Below are positions 35,221-44,222 of a stretch of DNA of 57,331 bases, in pieces (positions within the stretch are counted from its first letter, which is position 1; every line of letters begins with the position of its first letter). Source of the stretch: Bradyrhizobium liaoningense. GTDB lineage: Bacteria; Pseudomonadota; Alphaproteobacteria; Rhizobiales; Xanthobacteraceae. The stretch is taken from assembly GCF_018130955.1 (NCBI RefSeq), contig NZ_JAFCJM010000043.1:1-57331 (forward strand), given 5' to 3'. The notes beneath the pieces are model-generated. The model was given only the letters and a program-made list of their open reading frames with translations, did not search any database and was not told where the DNA came from. Made by a program: the position numbers and the translations under genes.

Positions 35221-36216
35221 TCAGTCGCGCTTCCCACGGAAAAGCCGCTTCGAAAACGTCCACGCAGGAGCGATCACAAACCCGATCACGGGAATCGATA
35301 GTCCGCCGATCAACAGGCCGACGATTCCTGACAGGACGGTTTCAACCGTCCATTTCATCGCGCCGGCAACGGGCGGCAAGGCGTGAGCTGCCGCTTCAGC
35401 AACGGCTTCGATGGCATGAGCGACGGAATTTAGACCATAGGCCTCGAGCCCATGGACGATGATGCTGCCGCCAACCCAGATCATGGCCGCAGTCCCGACC
35501 GCGCCGAGGAACGTCAGGAAACCGGGCATGCCGAGCACAAGCCCTCGTCCCACCGTGCGGCGCGCGACACCGACGAATGAGCTTCCATCATGCCTTGCAA
35601 GAGCGACACCGATGTCGTCGGCCTTCACGATCAACGCGACCACGCCATAAACCGCGACGGTGATGACGATCCCCACAATCGCCAGCACCAGCGCCTGCAT
35701 CGAAAAGCTCGCATCGGGAACGGCCGCCAGGGTAATCGCCATGATTTCCGCGGAGAGGATGAAGTCGGTCTTGACGGCGCTGGCGACCTTCTCGTCCTCG
35801 AATGCCTGCGGATTGATCGCGACCGTCCCGATGTCGGCTTCGTGATCGTGCGCCTTGTGGGGCGCGATAGCCTCCAGAACCTTTTCTGCTCCTTCGTAAC
35901 AGAGATAGATACCTCCCAGCACGAGAAGCGGCGTCAGCATCCGGGGAAGGAAGTAGGTGATGACCAGGGTCGCAGGCAGCAGGATGAAAAGCTTGTTCCG
36001 CAGCGAGCCGGCGGCGATCCTGCCCACAATCGGCAATTCCCGCTCGGCCGAGAAACCAAATACGTAACGCGGCGTAACGGCTGCGTCATCGATCACGACA
36101 GCGGCGGCTTTGGCTCCCGCCTTGACGGACTGAGCCGCCACGTCGTCAAGCGACGCCGCCGCGACCTTTGCGATCGCAGCCACATCATCGAGCAGCCCGA
36201 GCAGCCCGATACTCAT
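35221..36216 (-). CDS. DUF808/YedI-family membrane protein
   Basis: The product is 331 aa with several hydrophobic segments. The N-terminus MSIGLLGLLDDVAAIAKVAAASLDD and the mid-protein ILSAEIMAITLA segment match the YedI/DUF808 pattern. The molecular role is not known. It converges on the TSUP gene, which ends at 35201. Confidence 0.88.
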   Translation of the reverse strand: MSIGLLGLLDDVAAIAKVAAASLDDVAAQSVKAGAKAAAVVIDDAAVTPRYVFGFSAERELPIVGRIAAGSLRNKLFILLPATLVITYFLPRMLTPLLVLGGIYLCYEGAEKVLEAIAPHKAHDHEADIGTVAINPQAFEDEKVASAVKTDFILSAEIMAITLAAVPDASFSMQALVLAIVGIVITVAVYGVVALIVKADDIGVALARHDGSSFVGVARRTVGRGLVLGMPGFLTFLGAVGTAAMIWVGGSIIVHGLEAYGLNSVAHAIEAVAEAAAHALPPVAGAMKWTVETVLSGIVGLLIGGLSIPVIGFVIAPAWTFSKRLFRGKRD

Positions 36217-36479
36217 CGCAAACTCGCTTGATTTTCAGGAAGCAACTTGCAGTCCGCCTTCCACCTGTCCGACACCGTCGCCGCCGTCCTGTAGCGAAGA
36301 GATAGCGCAAGCTGCGAATCCCTTGGGTGCGTCTCCGATGCTCGTCAGGGAGCGCTTTGGCACCGCTTGGAGGCCGAAGAATAAGCCGCCGGTGAGGAAA
36401 ATGTAAGCCGCCCGTTAAGCGCACTCGCTCGGGCCGAGGCATCTTGCCTGTGTGGAAAGTACGTAGCCTGGAGGCTGCA
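36217..36479. other. divergent promoter region
   Basis: About 260 bases between the DUF808 gene and the DUF1127 gene. No gene or clear repeat was seen. Confidence 0.3.
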
Positions 36480-36716
36480 ATGAGCACGACCTACAGTCCA
36501 ACGCCCTTAGGCCAGACATCGGCGCCGCGAATCCCCAGCGCCGTCAAGAGTTTTTGGAGTGCGTTTCAAGAATGGCGCAAATGGGAGCGGGTGCGCGCGA
36601 ATCTTTGCGATCTGAGCGATCGGGAGCTCCTGGATATCGGGATTGGGCGCGGCGAGATCGACTACGTCGCCTCGAACCGGGATACGGACCCACGCGGCGC
36701 GCGATCCGCCGGATGA
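36480..36716 (+). CDS. DUF1127-family small protein
   Basis: The product is 78 aa. The C-terminal half has the DUF1127 pattern (WRKWERVRANLCDLSDRELLD and IGIGRGEI, given as parts). In alphaproteobacteria such arginine-rich domains can bind RNA, with effects on RNA turnover and phosphate metabolism. The function here is by resemblance only. ATG 36480 has GGAGG five bases upstream. Confidence 0.85.
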   Translation: MSTTYSPTPLGQTSAPRIPSAVKSFWSAFQEWRKWERVRANLCDLSDRELLDIGIGRGEIDYVASNRDTDPRGARSAG

Positions 36717-36751
36717 TGTCGATATCCGGCAGCGCCGCAGTTGGACACGCC

Positions 36752-37384
36752 CTACCGGGCCTCCAGCATGGCGACGCGAACGCCGAGATAGATGAAGAAC
36801 CCGCCGAGCGCGCGGTTGATCCAGGCCATCACACCTTCGGATCGCCGCAAGCGGTGCGCGGCCCTGGCCGCGAACGCCGCCACGAGCAGGCACCACAGCG
36901 TGCCGGTGCAGATGAAGATCAGGCCGAGCGTCAGGAAGGCGAGCGGCTTGTGCGGCGCATCGGCCGCGACGAATTGCGGCAGGAAGGCGAGAAAGAACAG
37001 CGCCACCTTGGGATTGAGCGCGTTGGTCAGGACGCCCTGCAGGAAGACCCGCCGCAGCGAGGCCTTGTCGTCGCTCGCCGCCACGGCCGCGATCGCCGGC
37101 TTCGACCACAGCATTTGCAACCCGGTGAACAGGAGGTAGCCGGCGCCGACCAGCTTCAGGATCGAAAACGCGGTGGACGAGGCCATTAGCAGCGCCGACA
37201 GCCCGATCGCTGCGCCCGTGACGTGGAATAAGCAGCCAAAGCTGATGCCGAGTGCGGCCGCCGCGCCGCCCCGCCATCCCAATTGCAGGCTGCGGCCGAT
37301 GATGTAGACGGTATCGGGGCCCGGCGTGATGTTAAGCAACAGGCCTGAGAGAACGAACAGCCAGAGTTCGTGAATGCCGAGCAT
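36752..37384 (-). CDS. LysE/RhtB-family amino-acid exporter
   Basis: The product is 210 aa with six hydrophobic segments. The LysE-family signature is NITPGPDTVYIIGRSLQ near residue 18, and NPKVALFFLAFLPQF near residue 123. Members export basic or neutral amino acids or homoserine lactone-like compounds. The substrate is unknown. The neighbours give no hint. Confidence 0.9.
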   Translation of the reverse strand: MLGIHELWLFVLSGLLLNITPGPDTVYIIGRSLQLGWRGGAAAALGISFGCLFHVTGAAIGLSALLMASSTAFSILKLVGAGYLLFTGLQMLWSKPAIAAVAASDDKASLRRVFLQGVLTNALNPKVALFFLAFLPQFVAADAPHKPLAFLTLGLIFICTGTLWCLLVAAFAARAAHRLRRSEGVMAWINRALGGFFIYLGVRVAMLEAR

Positions 37385-37611
37385 GCCTGATGTCCGAAGC
37401 TCTGCGAGGAGAAGGCGATAGCATCCCGGCTTAGTCGGTTCCTACGCCGCCGTCCACCTCCGGTCTTGCGTTGATTTGCACCGAAATTGCATTGCCGATC
37501 ACACTTCCGCTCCGCGTCTTGTGCTCTATAAAGACCGTGTTCTTGAAATGCCGGATTCGAGGAGACTGCCACGCGGTGGCCGGTCCGGGGTCCACTGGAG
37601 CCTTTACGGAT

Positions 37612-39402
37612 ATGGAAAGACGCCTGGCTGCCATCGTTTGCGCCGACGTCGCCGGCTATTCGCGCATGATGGGCGCGGACGAGGCCGGCACCCATGCCGC
37701 GTTCAAGGCCCATCGCACCGCGATCCACCCGATCATCCTCAATCACGGCGGCCGCGTCGTGAAGAACACCGGCGACGGCTTCTTGCTGGAGTTTCCCAGC
37801 ATCGTCGGCGCCACCGAGGCAGCGATCGCGATCCAGACCATGATGGCTGAACGCAATCATCAACTGCCAGCCGACCGGGCCATGCAGTTCCGGCTCGGCA
37901 TCCACATGGGCGACGTGATCTCGGACGAGGACGAGGTGTTCGGCGACGACGTCAACATCGCCGTCCGCCTCGAATCGGTGGCGGCGCCCGGCGGCATCGC
38001 GATTTCGGCCAAGGCCTATGGCGAGGCCGCCAAGCATCTCAGCGTGCCCCTGACTGACGCCGGCACGCACCGGTTCAAGAACATCAACCAGCCGGTCGGC
38101 GTCTGGACCTGGACGCCGGAAGGCGCCGCGCCACGGCGAGCGGACGCGGTCGCCACGCTTGGGCAGCAATACCGCACCGCCATCGTCGGGGTGCTGCCCT
38201 TTGCCAATCTCTCCGGCGAGCACGACGAGTATTTTTCCGACGGCCTCACCGAGGATTTGATCCACGCGCTGTCGCTGCAATCCTTCTATCGCGTGCTGAG
38301 CCGCAACTCGACGTTTCCGTTCAAGGGCAAGAACGTCTCGACCCGCCTGATCGCGCGCGAGATCGACGCGACCTATCTGATCGAGGGCTCGGTGCGACGT
38401 GCCGGGACCAAGGTTCGGGTCACCGCCGAGCTGATCGCGCCGGAGAGCGGCGAGCAGATCTGGACCGGCCGCTATGACCGCGACATCGGCGATCTCTTTG
38501 CGATGCAGGACGAGATCACGACCAATTTGTCGGCGGCGCTTGCGACCGAGATTTTTCGCGCAGAAGCTTCCGCGCCGGCACGCCTGACCACCGACGTAAC
38601 GGCCTGGGACCGCTTTCTCAAAGGGCTCTCGCACTACTACCGGCAGACCAAGGAGGATTTCGACGCCTCCATCGCCCTGTTCAGGGAGGCGATCGCGCTC
38701 GACCCGAAACTGTCGATCGCGTACGCCTATCTCGTCACGATCCAGATCCAGAGCATCCAGTTCGGCTGGATCAAGGGCACGCGGGAATTGTGGGCCGAGG
38801 CGCGAATGCTGGCGGAGACCAGTGTCAGGCTGGATCCGCGCTCGTCATTCGCTTTTCAGGTCCTGTCCTGGGTGGACGTGATCGACGGGCGTTACGAGGC
38901 GGGCCAGGACGCCGCCAATCGCGCCGTTGCGCTCAACCCTTACGACATGGGCGCGCGCGGGGTGCTCGGGATCTGCCACTTCATCGTCGGCGAGCATCGC
39001 AAGGCGATCGAGCTATTTTCGATGGCAGCGCAGCGCGGCAACAGCGATCCCCGCTACCAATGGGCGGCGTTGAACGCGTTCAGCCATTACCTGCTGGGGC
39101 AATATGACGCGACGCTGTCATGGGCGCGCGAGCAGCTCTACCTCAATTCGAACCACCTTCAGGCGCTCGCGATCCGCGCTGCGGCACTGGCGCAATTGGG
39201 GCGGGCCGACGAGGCCGCCGAGGCGACCGGGGTGCTCCTGAGCAACTACCCCACCCTGACGGTGGAGCGGCATCTGAAGAACTTCCACTGGAAACAGGCT
39301 TCCGACCTCGCACATTACCGCGAGGGGCTGCTGAAGGCTGGCGTCCCGCTCGGCAAATTGACCCTGGTCCAGACCGACGTGAAGCGGGCGGCCGATTCCT
39401 GA
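37612..39402 (+). CDS. class III adenylate cyclase fused to TolB-like and TPR domains
   Basis: The product is 596 aa. The N-terminal cyclase domain (about 1-165) has the metal Asp residues in CADVAGYS and NTGDGFLLEF, and the Asn/Arg pair in DDVNIAVRLES. A TolB/FlgO-like region follows (VLPFANLSGEHDEYFSDGL, about 185-320), then TPR repeats (about 350-580). No transmembrane segment is evident, so it is cytoplasmic. This cyclase-TolB-TPR layout is frequent in rhizobia. ATG 37612 begins the cyclase domain. Confidence 0.9.
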   Translation: MERRLAAIVCADVAGYSRMMGADEAGTHAAFKAHRTAIHPIILNHGGRVVKNTGDGFLLEFPSIVGATEAAIAIQTMMAERNHQLPADRAMQFRLGIHMGDVISDEDEVFGDDVNIAVRLESVAAPGGIAISAKAYGEAAKHLSVPLTDAGTHRFKNINQPVGVWTWTPEGAAPRRADAVATLGQQYRTAIVGVLPFANLSGEHDEYFSDGLTEDLIHALSLQSFYRVLSRNSTFPFKGKNVSTRLIAREIDATYLIEGSVRRAGTKVRVTAELIAPESGEQIWTGRYDRDIGDLFAMQDEITTNLSAALATEIFRAEASAPARLTTDVTAWDRFLKGLSHYYRQTKEDFDASIALFREAIALDPKLSIAYAYLVTIQIQSIQFGWIKGTRELWAEARMLAETSVRLDPRSSFAFQVLSWVDVIDGRYEAGQDAANRAVALNPYDMGARGVLGICHFIVGEHRKAIELFSMAAQRGNSDPRYQWAALNAFSHYLLGQYDATLSWAREQLYLNSNHLQALAIRAAALAQLGRADEAAEATGVLLSNYPTLTVERHLKNFHWKQASDLAHYREGLLKAGVPLGKLTLVQTDVKRAADS

Positions 39403-39578
39403 CGGCCGGGCTCTGCAAGGCCGCCGCCGCGGTTGACGCGGCTGTGAATTGGGCAACACTTTGCTGCACGCTGAAGTAGTATAGTCTCCCGGCCAGCGCT
39501 TTCCGTTTGTTAGGAATTTCTCCGGTTCTATCCCCGCGTCTCGTTTTCTCGATTCGTTGCTTTTCAGGATCCAGGGCC

Positions 39579-42368
39579 ATGCCAGACCCCCGCCTCCCCC
39601 TCGACCCGCCGATCGAGGTCTCCAAGGACAATCCCTGCCCGTTCCTGCGCGGCCTCGTCGGCGAGGGTTTTGTCAAGGGCGGCACCGTGCCGCTCGGCGA
39701 ACTCGCACAGACCATTGGCGACGCCAGCGGCAAGACCGGGTTGAGCAAGGTCAAGGCGCGCGTCGAGATTCGCGGAGTCGCGCTGATCGCCAACGGCTTC
39801 CGCCACATATGGAAGAGCGTGAGGTCGGGCGCGCAGCTCAACGAGCTGCGCAACGGCCCGCTGGACAAGCATGGCGCCGGCTCGCGCATCCTCAGCGTCG
39901 AAGGGCTCGTGAACGAGGACGAAATCGTACGCCTCGCGACCTTCGGCCGGGACTATCCCGATCCCTTCGGCGGCACCGAGCGCGGCCTCAACGCCGGCGA
40001 AATCCAGACCTTCATGCGCGAGAACATCAAGCGCGCCGGCGACGAGGCGCGCTGGTACTACTACCCGGTGCTGATGCAGGCCGAATGGCCGGTCCTGCTC
40101 GACATCATGGGCAAGGGTGAAGGCGACAACCGCTATCTCAGCGTGGCCGAGGTCCGCACGCTGTTCACCGAGCGCAAGCTTCCGCCACGGATCGAGCAGC
40201 GGATCTTGACCAAACCTGTGATCACGCGCCGGCAGCGGATCCTGCGCTATGTGGGCGCGGCTCTCGCCGCGCTGGTCGTGCTGCTGCTGGCGAGCCTGCG
40301 CTTCCCCGACCAGCTCCAGCCCATGCTGCCAAAATTCGTCGGGCAGTTCATCGCGCCGTCATTGCCGGCGCATGTCGAAGCCAGGGAGGCCTATTGGCTC
40401 GACCAGAACTGGGCTCTGGAAGACCGGCACTGGTTCCATCACGTGAGCCAGGGCACCGCGACGTTCCCGGTGCCCTACTCCTGGTTCATGGCGCTGGAGC
40501 AGCCGCGCCTCTACTTCTTCGCGCGACCGGGATTGCTGAGCGACAGCGCCCATCTCGAGCGCTTCGGCTTCATCCCAAGCCCGAGGACGATCAACACCGA
40601 CGAGACCACGCTGCGCCGCTTCGGCTATGCCAACGTCTACGAATCGACGACGCCGGTCCCTGCGCGGCAGTGGAATCCGCCGGTCAAATGGGATACCCCG
40701 GTCGACAATGTCGGCGGCCTTCCGGTCGGTTTTGCGCGCCTGACCGGCGTGCGCGATCCGGCGACGGGGCGCCAGGAGGAAGACAAGATCGGCCTGACCT
40801 GCGCCGCCTGTCATACCGGTCAGATCCGCTACAAGGGCGTCGACATCCGTTTCGACGGCGGTCCGGCCATGACCGACTTGAAGAAGCTCGAGATCACGAC
40901 CGGCCTGTCCATCGCCTACACGCTGTACGTGCCGGGCCGCTTCACACGCTTTGCCGATCGCGTGCTCGGCGCCTCCGCAAGCGATGCCGACCGGCAGGCG
41001 CTGAAGCAGAAGCTCGGCGCCATCGGCTCGTTCCTGCTCAACTGGCAGAAGAACTACGACAAGACCATCGCAAGCAAGACGACCTGGGACGGCAAGCAGC
41101 AGCAGGATACGGAAGAAGGTTTTGGTCGCCTCGACGCGCTCAACCGGATCGGCAACCAGGTGTTCGCCCAGGACCTGACGCTCAGCGGCATCGAAGGGTT
41201 TGAAAAGAACCTGCATGCCCAGGATGCGCCGGTCAGCTTCCCGCCGATCTGGACCGTGCCCTGGCTGAAATATGCGCAGTACGATGCCTCGATCGAGCAA
41301 CCGCTGATCCGCAATGCCGGCGAAGCACTGGGCGTGACCGCGCTGCTCAATTTGTCCGACGCCTATCCTGACGGCACGATGTTCCGCTCCTCGATCGAGA
41401 TCAAGAATCTGCATTGGATCGAGGAGATGCTGCGGGGCTCCCCGCCGAAGCCGAAGGGTGAGTTCAGCGGGCTGACGTCACCAAAATGGCCGTCGCAAAT
41501 CTTCGGCGATGACGCCTGGAAGATCGATCCCGCACGCGTCGAACGCGGCCGCAAGCTCTATGCTGATATCTGCGTCGAATGCCATCTGGGCCCGGTCAAC
41601 GATCGCGAGTTCGACAAGAAGTACGATGACAAGAGCGTGTGGAAGTCGGATCGGTGGAAATTGATCGGCGGCGAGGACGTCCTGGACCCGGTCCAGAAGA
41701 GCGTGAAAGGCATGGGCACCGACTCTGCACAGGCTTACGTTCTGGCGAAACGAACGGTCCAGGTGCCGGGCTTCCTCGATATGGATCCGAACAAGGAGCT
41801 CTTGAAGTGGTGGCCTTGCAAAGACCTGCCCGCGGCAACGTCGACCGAAATGCCTTATTCGACTGGCTTGATGGCTCTAGTCGATAAGGTCAGCCGCAAG
41901 GCTATGGACGACGCCAAGATCCCGCAGGACGAACAGGCGAAATGGTGGGGCGGCCGAAAGAACTGCCCCGACGAGGGTCCGGCTGATAGGGCCAAGGAGC
42001 CGCCCCCCTGGTACCGTGCGCGGCCCTTGAACGGCGTGTGGGCCACAGCCCCTTATCTGCACAACGGCTCGGTCCCCTCGCTGTACTGGATGCTCAGTCC
42101 CGCGCGCGACCGGCCAAAGTCGTTCTGCATGGGCAATCGCGACTACGATCCGAAGCAAGTCGGCTTCGCGGTCGAGGACGGCGAGAGCTGCGAGACGGGC
42201 CAGACGCGGTTTTCGACCACGACGTGGGGCGGGACCGAGATCAACGGCAACAGCAATGCCGGCCATTCCTTCGAAGGAACGCCGGGACCGAACAATCCGG
42301 GCGTTATCGGCAGGCTCTTGAAGGAAGACGAGCGCTACGACCTGATCGAGTATCTGAAGACGCTGTAG
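39579..42368 (+). CDS. membrane-anchored di-heme cytochrome c protein (RoxA/MauG-like)
   Basis: The product is 929 aa. Residues 1-220 form a soluble, presumably cytoplasmic domain; residues 222-240 are a single transmembrane helix; the rest is periplasmic. Two c-type heme motifs are CAACH (408-412) and CVECH (665-669). The C-terminal part has RPLNGVWATAPYLHNGSVP followed by FCMGNRDYDPKQVGF, typical of RoxA-like di-heme proteins related to cytochrome c peroxidases. The function may be a peroxidase or oxygenase. The N-terminal domain has NPCPFLRGLVGEGF near its start and EGD at 181-183, resembling heme-thiolate peroxidase motifs, but also EF-hand-like loops. The substrate is unknown. Confidence 0.85.
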   Translation: MPDPRLPLDPPIEVSKDNPCPFLRGLVGEGFVKGGTVPLGELAQTIGDASGKTGLSKVKARVEIRGVALIANGFRHIWKSVRSGAQLNELRNGPLDKHGAGSRILSVEGLVNEDEIVRLATFGRDYPDPFGGTERGLNAGEIQTFMRENIKRAGDEARWYYYPVLMQAEWPVLLDIMGKGEGDNRYLSVAEVRTLFTERKLPPRIEQRILTKPVITRRQRILRYVGAALAALVVLLLASLRFPDQLQPMLPKFVGQFIAPSLPAHVEAREAYWLDQNWALEDRHWFHHVSQGTATFPVPYSWFMALEQPRLYFFARPGLLSDSAHLERFGFIPSPRTINTDETTLRRFGYANVYESTTPVPARQWNPPVKWDTPVDNVGGLPVGFARLTGVRDPATGRQEEDKIGLTCAACHTGQIRYKGVDIRFDGGPAMTDLKKLEITTGLSIAYTLYVPGRFTRFADRVLGASASDADRQALKQKLGAIGSFLLNWQKNYDKTIASKTTWDGKQQQDTEEGFGRLDALNRIGNQVFAQDLTLSGIEGFEKNLHAQDAPVSFPPIWTVPWLKYAQYDASIEQPLIRNAGEALGVTALLNLSDAYPDGTMFRSSIEIKNLHWIEEMLRGSPPKPKGEFSGLTSPKWPSQIFGDDAWKIDPARVERGRKLYADICVECHLGPVNDREFDKKYDDKSVWKSDRWKLIGGEDVLDPVQKSVKGMGTDSAQAYVLAKRTVQVPGFLDMDPNKELLKWWPCKDLPAATSTEMPYSTGLMALVDKVSRKAMDDAKIPQDEQAKWWGGRKNCPDEGPADRAKEPPPWYRARPLNGVWATAPYLHNGSVPSLYWMLSPARDRPKSFCMGNRDYDPKQVGFAVEDGESCETGQTRFSTTTWGGTEINGNSNAGHSFEGTPGPNNPGVIGRLLKEDERYDLIEYLKTL

Positions 42369-42402
42369 TCGCGTCGCGCGGATAGGACGCGAGCCGGGTG
42401 CG

Positions 42403-43350
42403 TCAGGCGAACAGCGGCGTGCCCGGCACGAAGGCGTCGAACGCGGCCCAGAACTGGGAGCGGTAGCGATCCTGCTCCTGCAGGATCTCGTGCTTGGCGC
42501 CGGCGATCACGAGGTGCGAGCCCGCGCGCAAATGGTAGGCGAACTCCTCGATCGCCGCCGTCGAGACGACGGTGTCGTTGGAGGCCGCCAGCATCAAAAT
42601 CGGCTGACGGATCTCCGAGGGGTAGTTCATGCCCTTGAAGGTCGTCATGGCGCGGAACGCGGTATCGGCCCAGGCAACGGTCGGCGAAGCCAGGCCCAGC
42701 GTTGGATCCTCCTCCAGCACCGCGGCATTGCGGGCATAGCGCACGGGATCGCTGGTCAGGGGATTGTTGATGAAGGGATCCATGCCGGTGAGGCGATCGT
42801 TGCCGCCTGGCACGTAACGGCCGCCCTGTCCCATCAGGCGCAACGTCTTGAGCAGCGCCCGCGTCGGCAACGAGGTGGTGCGGCCCGGCAGGTCGATCAT
42901 CGGCGCCGACAGCACCATGCGGTCGAACCAGCGCTTGCCGGAATGGGCGACACGCAGCATCACCGCGCCACCCATGGAATGGGCGAGCGCGAAGAACGGC
43001 GGCGGGCAATCCGGCAGCACCACCTGCTGCACGAAGGTTTCGACGTCGACCTCGAAGTCGGCGAAGTCGCGCACATAGCCCTTGCGCGGATCGCGCAAGC
43101 GGCGCGAGGAATGGCCCTGCCCGCGCCAGTCGATCATCGCCACCGCAAAGCCGCGGTCGCGCAGGTCGCGCACCGTCTCAAAGTATTTTTCGATGTATTC
43201 GGTGCGTCCGGCGAAGACGCAGACCGTGCCCTTGCGCCCCGCGGGCGGGGCCCAGCGCGCAAAGCGCAACTCGGCGCCGTCAGGCGTCTTGATGGTGCCG
43301 CTGACGACGTTTTCGGGAACGGGATTGGCGGGGATCGAGACCAGCGTCAT
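42403..43350 (-). CDS. alpha/beta hydrolase, lysophospholipase-like
   Basis: The product is 315 aa. A complete Ser-Asp-His triad is visible: Ser125 in AHSMGG, Asp259 in AASNDTVV, and His287 in AGAKHEI. IDWRGQGHSSRR near residue 75 is typical of the PldB/monoglyceride lipase group. It likely hydrolyses lysophospholipid or monoacylglycerol. No signal peptide is seen, so it is cytoplasmic or peripheral. It converges on the di-heme gene. Confidence 0.88.
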   Translation of the reverse strand: MTLVSIPANPVPENVVSGTIKTPDGAELRFARWAPPAGRKGTVCVFAGRTEYIEKYFETVRDLRDRGFAVAMIDWRGQGHSSRRLRDPRKGYVRDFADFEVDVETFVQQVVLPDCPPPFFALAHSMGGAVMLRVAHSGKRWFDRMVLSAPMIDLPGRTTSLPTRALLKTLRLMGQGGRYVPGGNDRLTGMDPFINNPLTSDPVRYARNAAVLEEDPTLGLASPTVAWADTAFRAMTTFKGMNYPSEIRQPILMLAASNDTVVSTAAIEEFAYHLRAGSHLVIAGAKHEILQEQDRYRSQFWAAFDAFVPGTPLFA

Positions 43351-43444
43351 GGGCGGGAAATGCTAGAAATCAAGGGGTGGGAGCGCCGAAAAGGCGCCGA
43401 TGCCGCCCTCTTGAACGCTGTCTCGGTTCACCCATATCACCTTC

Positions 43445-43556
43445 GTGCAGGCCGCTACCAGTGTTTCGGAACCCGGAACATCAGGCTGCACACAACATGC
43501 CCGGCCCGATTGGCGGGCGGGTTCTTTAGATAGTCGCTCAATGGAGGACTTTTGAC
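43445..43556 (+). promoter_or_regulatory. ROSE RNA thermometer in the 5' leader of hsp20
   Basis: Three hairpins precede the start codon. The first is closed by GTGCAG/CTGCAC (43445-43491) with an inner stem TGTTTCGG/CCGGAACA; the second is CCCG-G-CCCG with CGGGCGGG (43500-43521). The last is GTC-G-CTC, loop AATG, GAG-GAC (43533-43549), which pairs the GGAGG ribosome site and leaves a bulged G. Its 5' arm holds UCGCU, matching the UYGCU signature of ROSE elements. Heat would melt it and allow translation. Confidence 0.88.
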
Positions 43557-44027
43557 ATGCGTAGCTACGACCTCACCCCGTTTTATCGTTCCACCGTCGG
43601 CTTCGACCGCCTCTTCTCCCTGCTCGACCAGGCGACCTCGGACGGCAGCCCCGGTTATCCCCCCTACAATATCGAGCGCACCGGCGAGAACGCCTACCGC
43701 ATAACGGTCGCGGTCTCCGGTTTCGCCAAGGACGAGCTCTCGATCGTCGCGAAGGAAAACACGCTGACGATCAAGGGCGAGAAAGTCGCCAACGAGAACA
43801 GCAAGAGCGAAGTGCTCTACCGCGGCATCGCCGCACGCGCCTTCGAGCGCGCCTTCCAGCTTGCCGACTTCGTGCAGGTGAAGGATGCCTCGCTCGAGAA
43901 CGGCCTGCTCCACGTCGATCTCGTGCGCGAGATTCCCGAGGCCAAGAAACCGCGCCAGATCGCGATCAACACGGCCGCGCAAAGCACGCCGGTGATCGAG
44001 GGCTCGGCCGAGAAGGCCGCCGCGTAA
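43557..44027 (+). CDS. small heat-shock protein, Hsp20 (IbpA type)
   Basis: The product is 156 aa. The alpha-crystallin domain spans about 36-125 (PPYNIERTGENAYRITVAVSG, given in part; ENTLTIKGEK; LENGLLHVDLVRE). It has the class A rhizobial Hsp20 layout with a YDLTPFYRSTVGFDRLF N-terminus. It holds unfolding proteins for refolding by DnaK/ClpB. It is controlled by the ROSE thermometer upstream and ended by the terminator at 44058. Confidence 0.93.
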   Translation: MRSYDLTPFYRSTVGFDRLFSLLDQATSDGSPGYPPYNIERTGENAYRITVAVSGFAKDELSIVAKENTLTIKGEKVANENSKSEVLYRGIAARAFERAFQLADFVQVKDASLENGLLHVDLVREIPEAKKPRQIAINTAAQSTPVIEGSAEKAAA

Positions 44028-44057
44028 AGCGAGCTTCACTCATCCAGGTTGCGAAAG

Positions 44058-44082
44058 CGCCCCGGTGCCCCGGGGCGTTTTT
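44058..44082 (+). terminator. rho-independent terminator after hsp20
   Basis: CGCCCCGG pairs with CCGGGGCG around a 4-base loop, followed by TTTTT. It lies about 30 bases after the hsp20 stop codon. Confidence 0.9.
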
Positions 44083-44093
44083 GTTGTGCCCAA

Positions 44094-44119
44094 GTCGTCC
44101 CGGCCTTCGCCGGGACGAC
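44094..44119. repeat. hairpin repeat GTCGTCCCGGC/GCCGGGACGAC
   Basis: An 11-base perfect inverted repeat with a CTTC loop. It is one of a family of GTCGTCC-ended hairpins; others lie at 45069-45094 and, split by an insertion, at 52757-52945. Confidence 0.8.
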
Positions 44120-44222
44120 GTTGTCGTTTTCGCATCGCATCACAGGGCGGTGAACGCGTAACGCCGCCGCCTCACGTTCCGTCCTTTGGGGTACCTGGCC
44201 CAAAAAATGACGGAGAACGATC

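Noticed and set aside
37186..38634. 482-residue frame on the minus strand
   Set aside because: It is antisense to the cyclase-TPR gene and overlaps the LysE-type gene in another frame.
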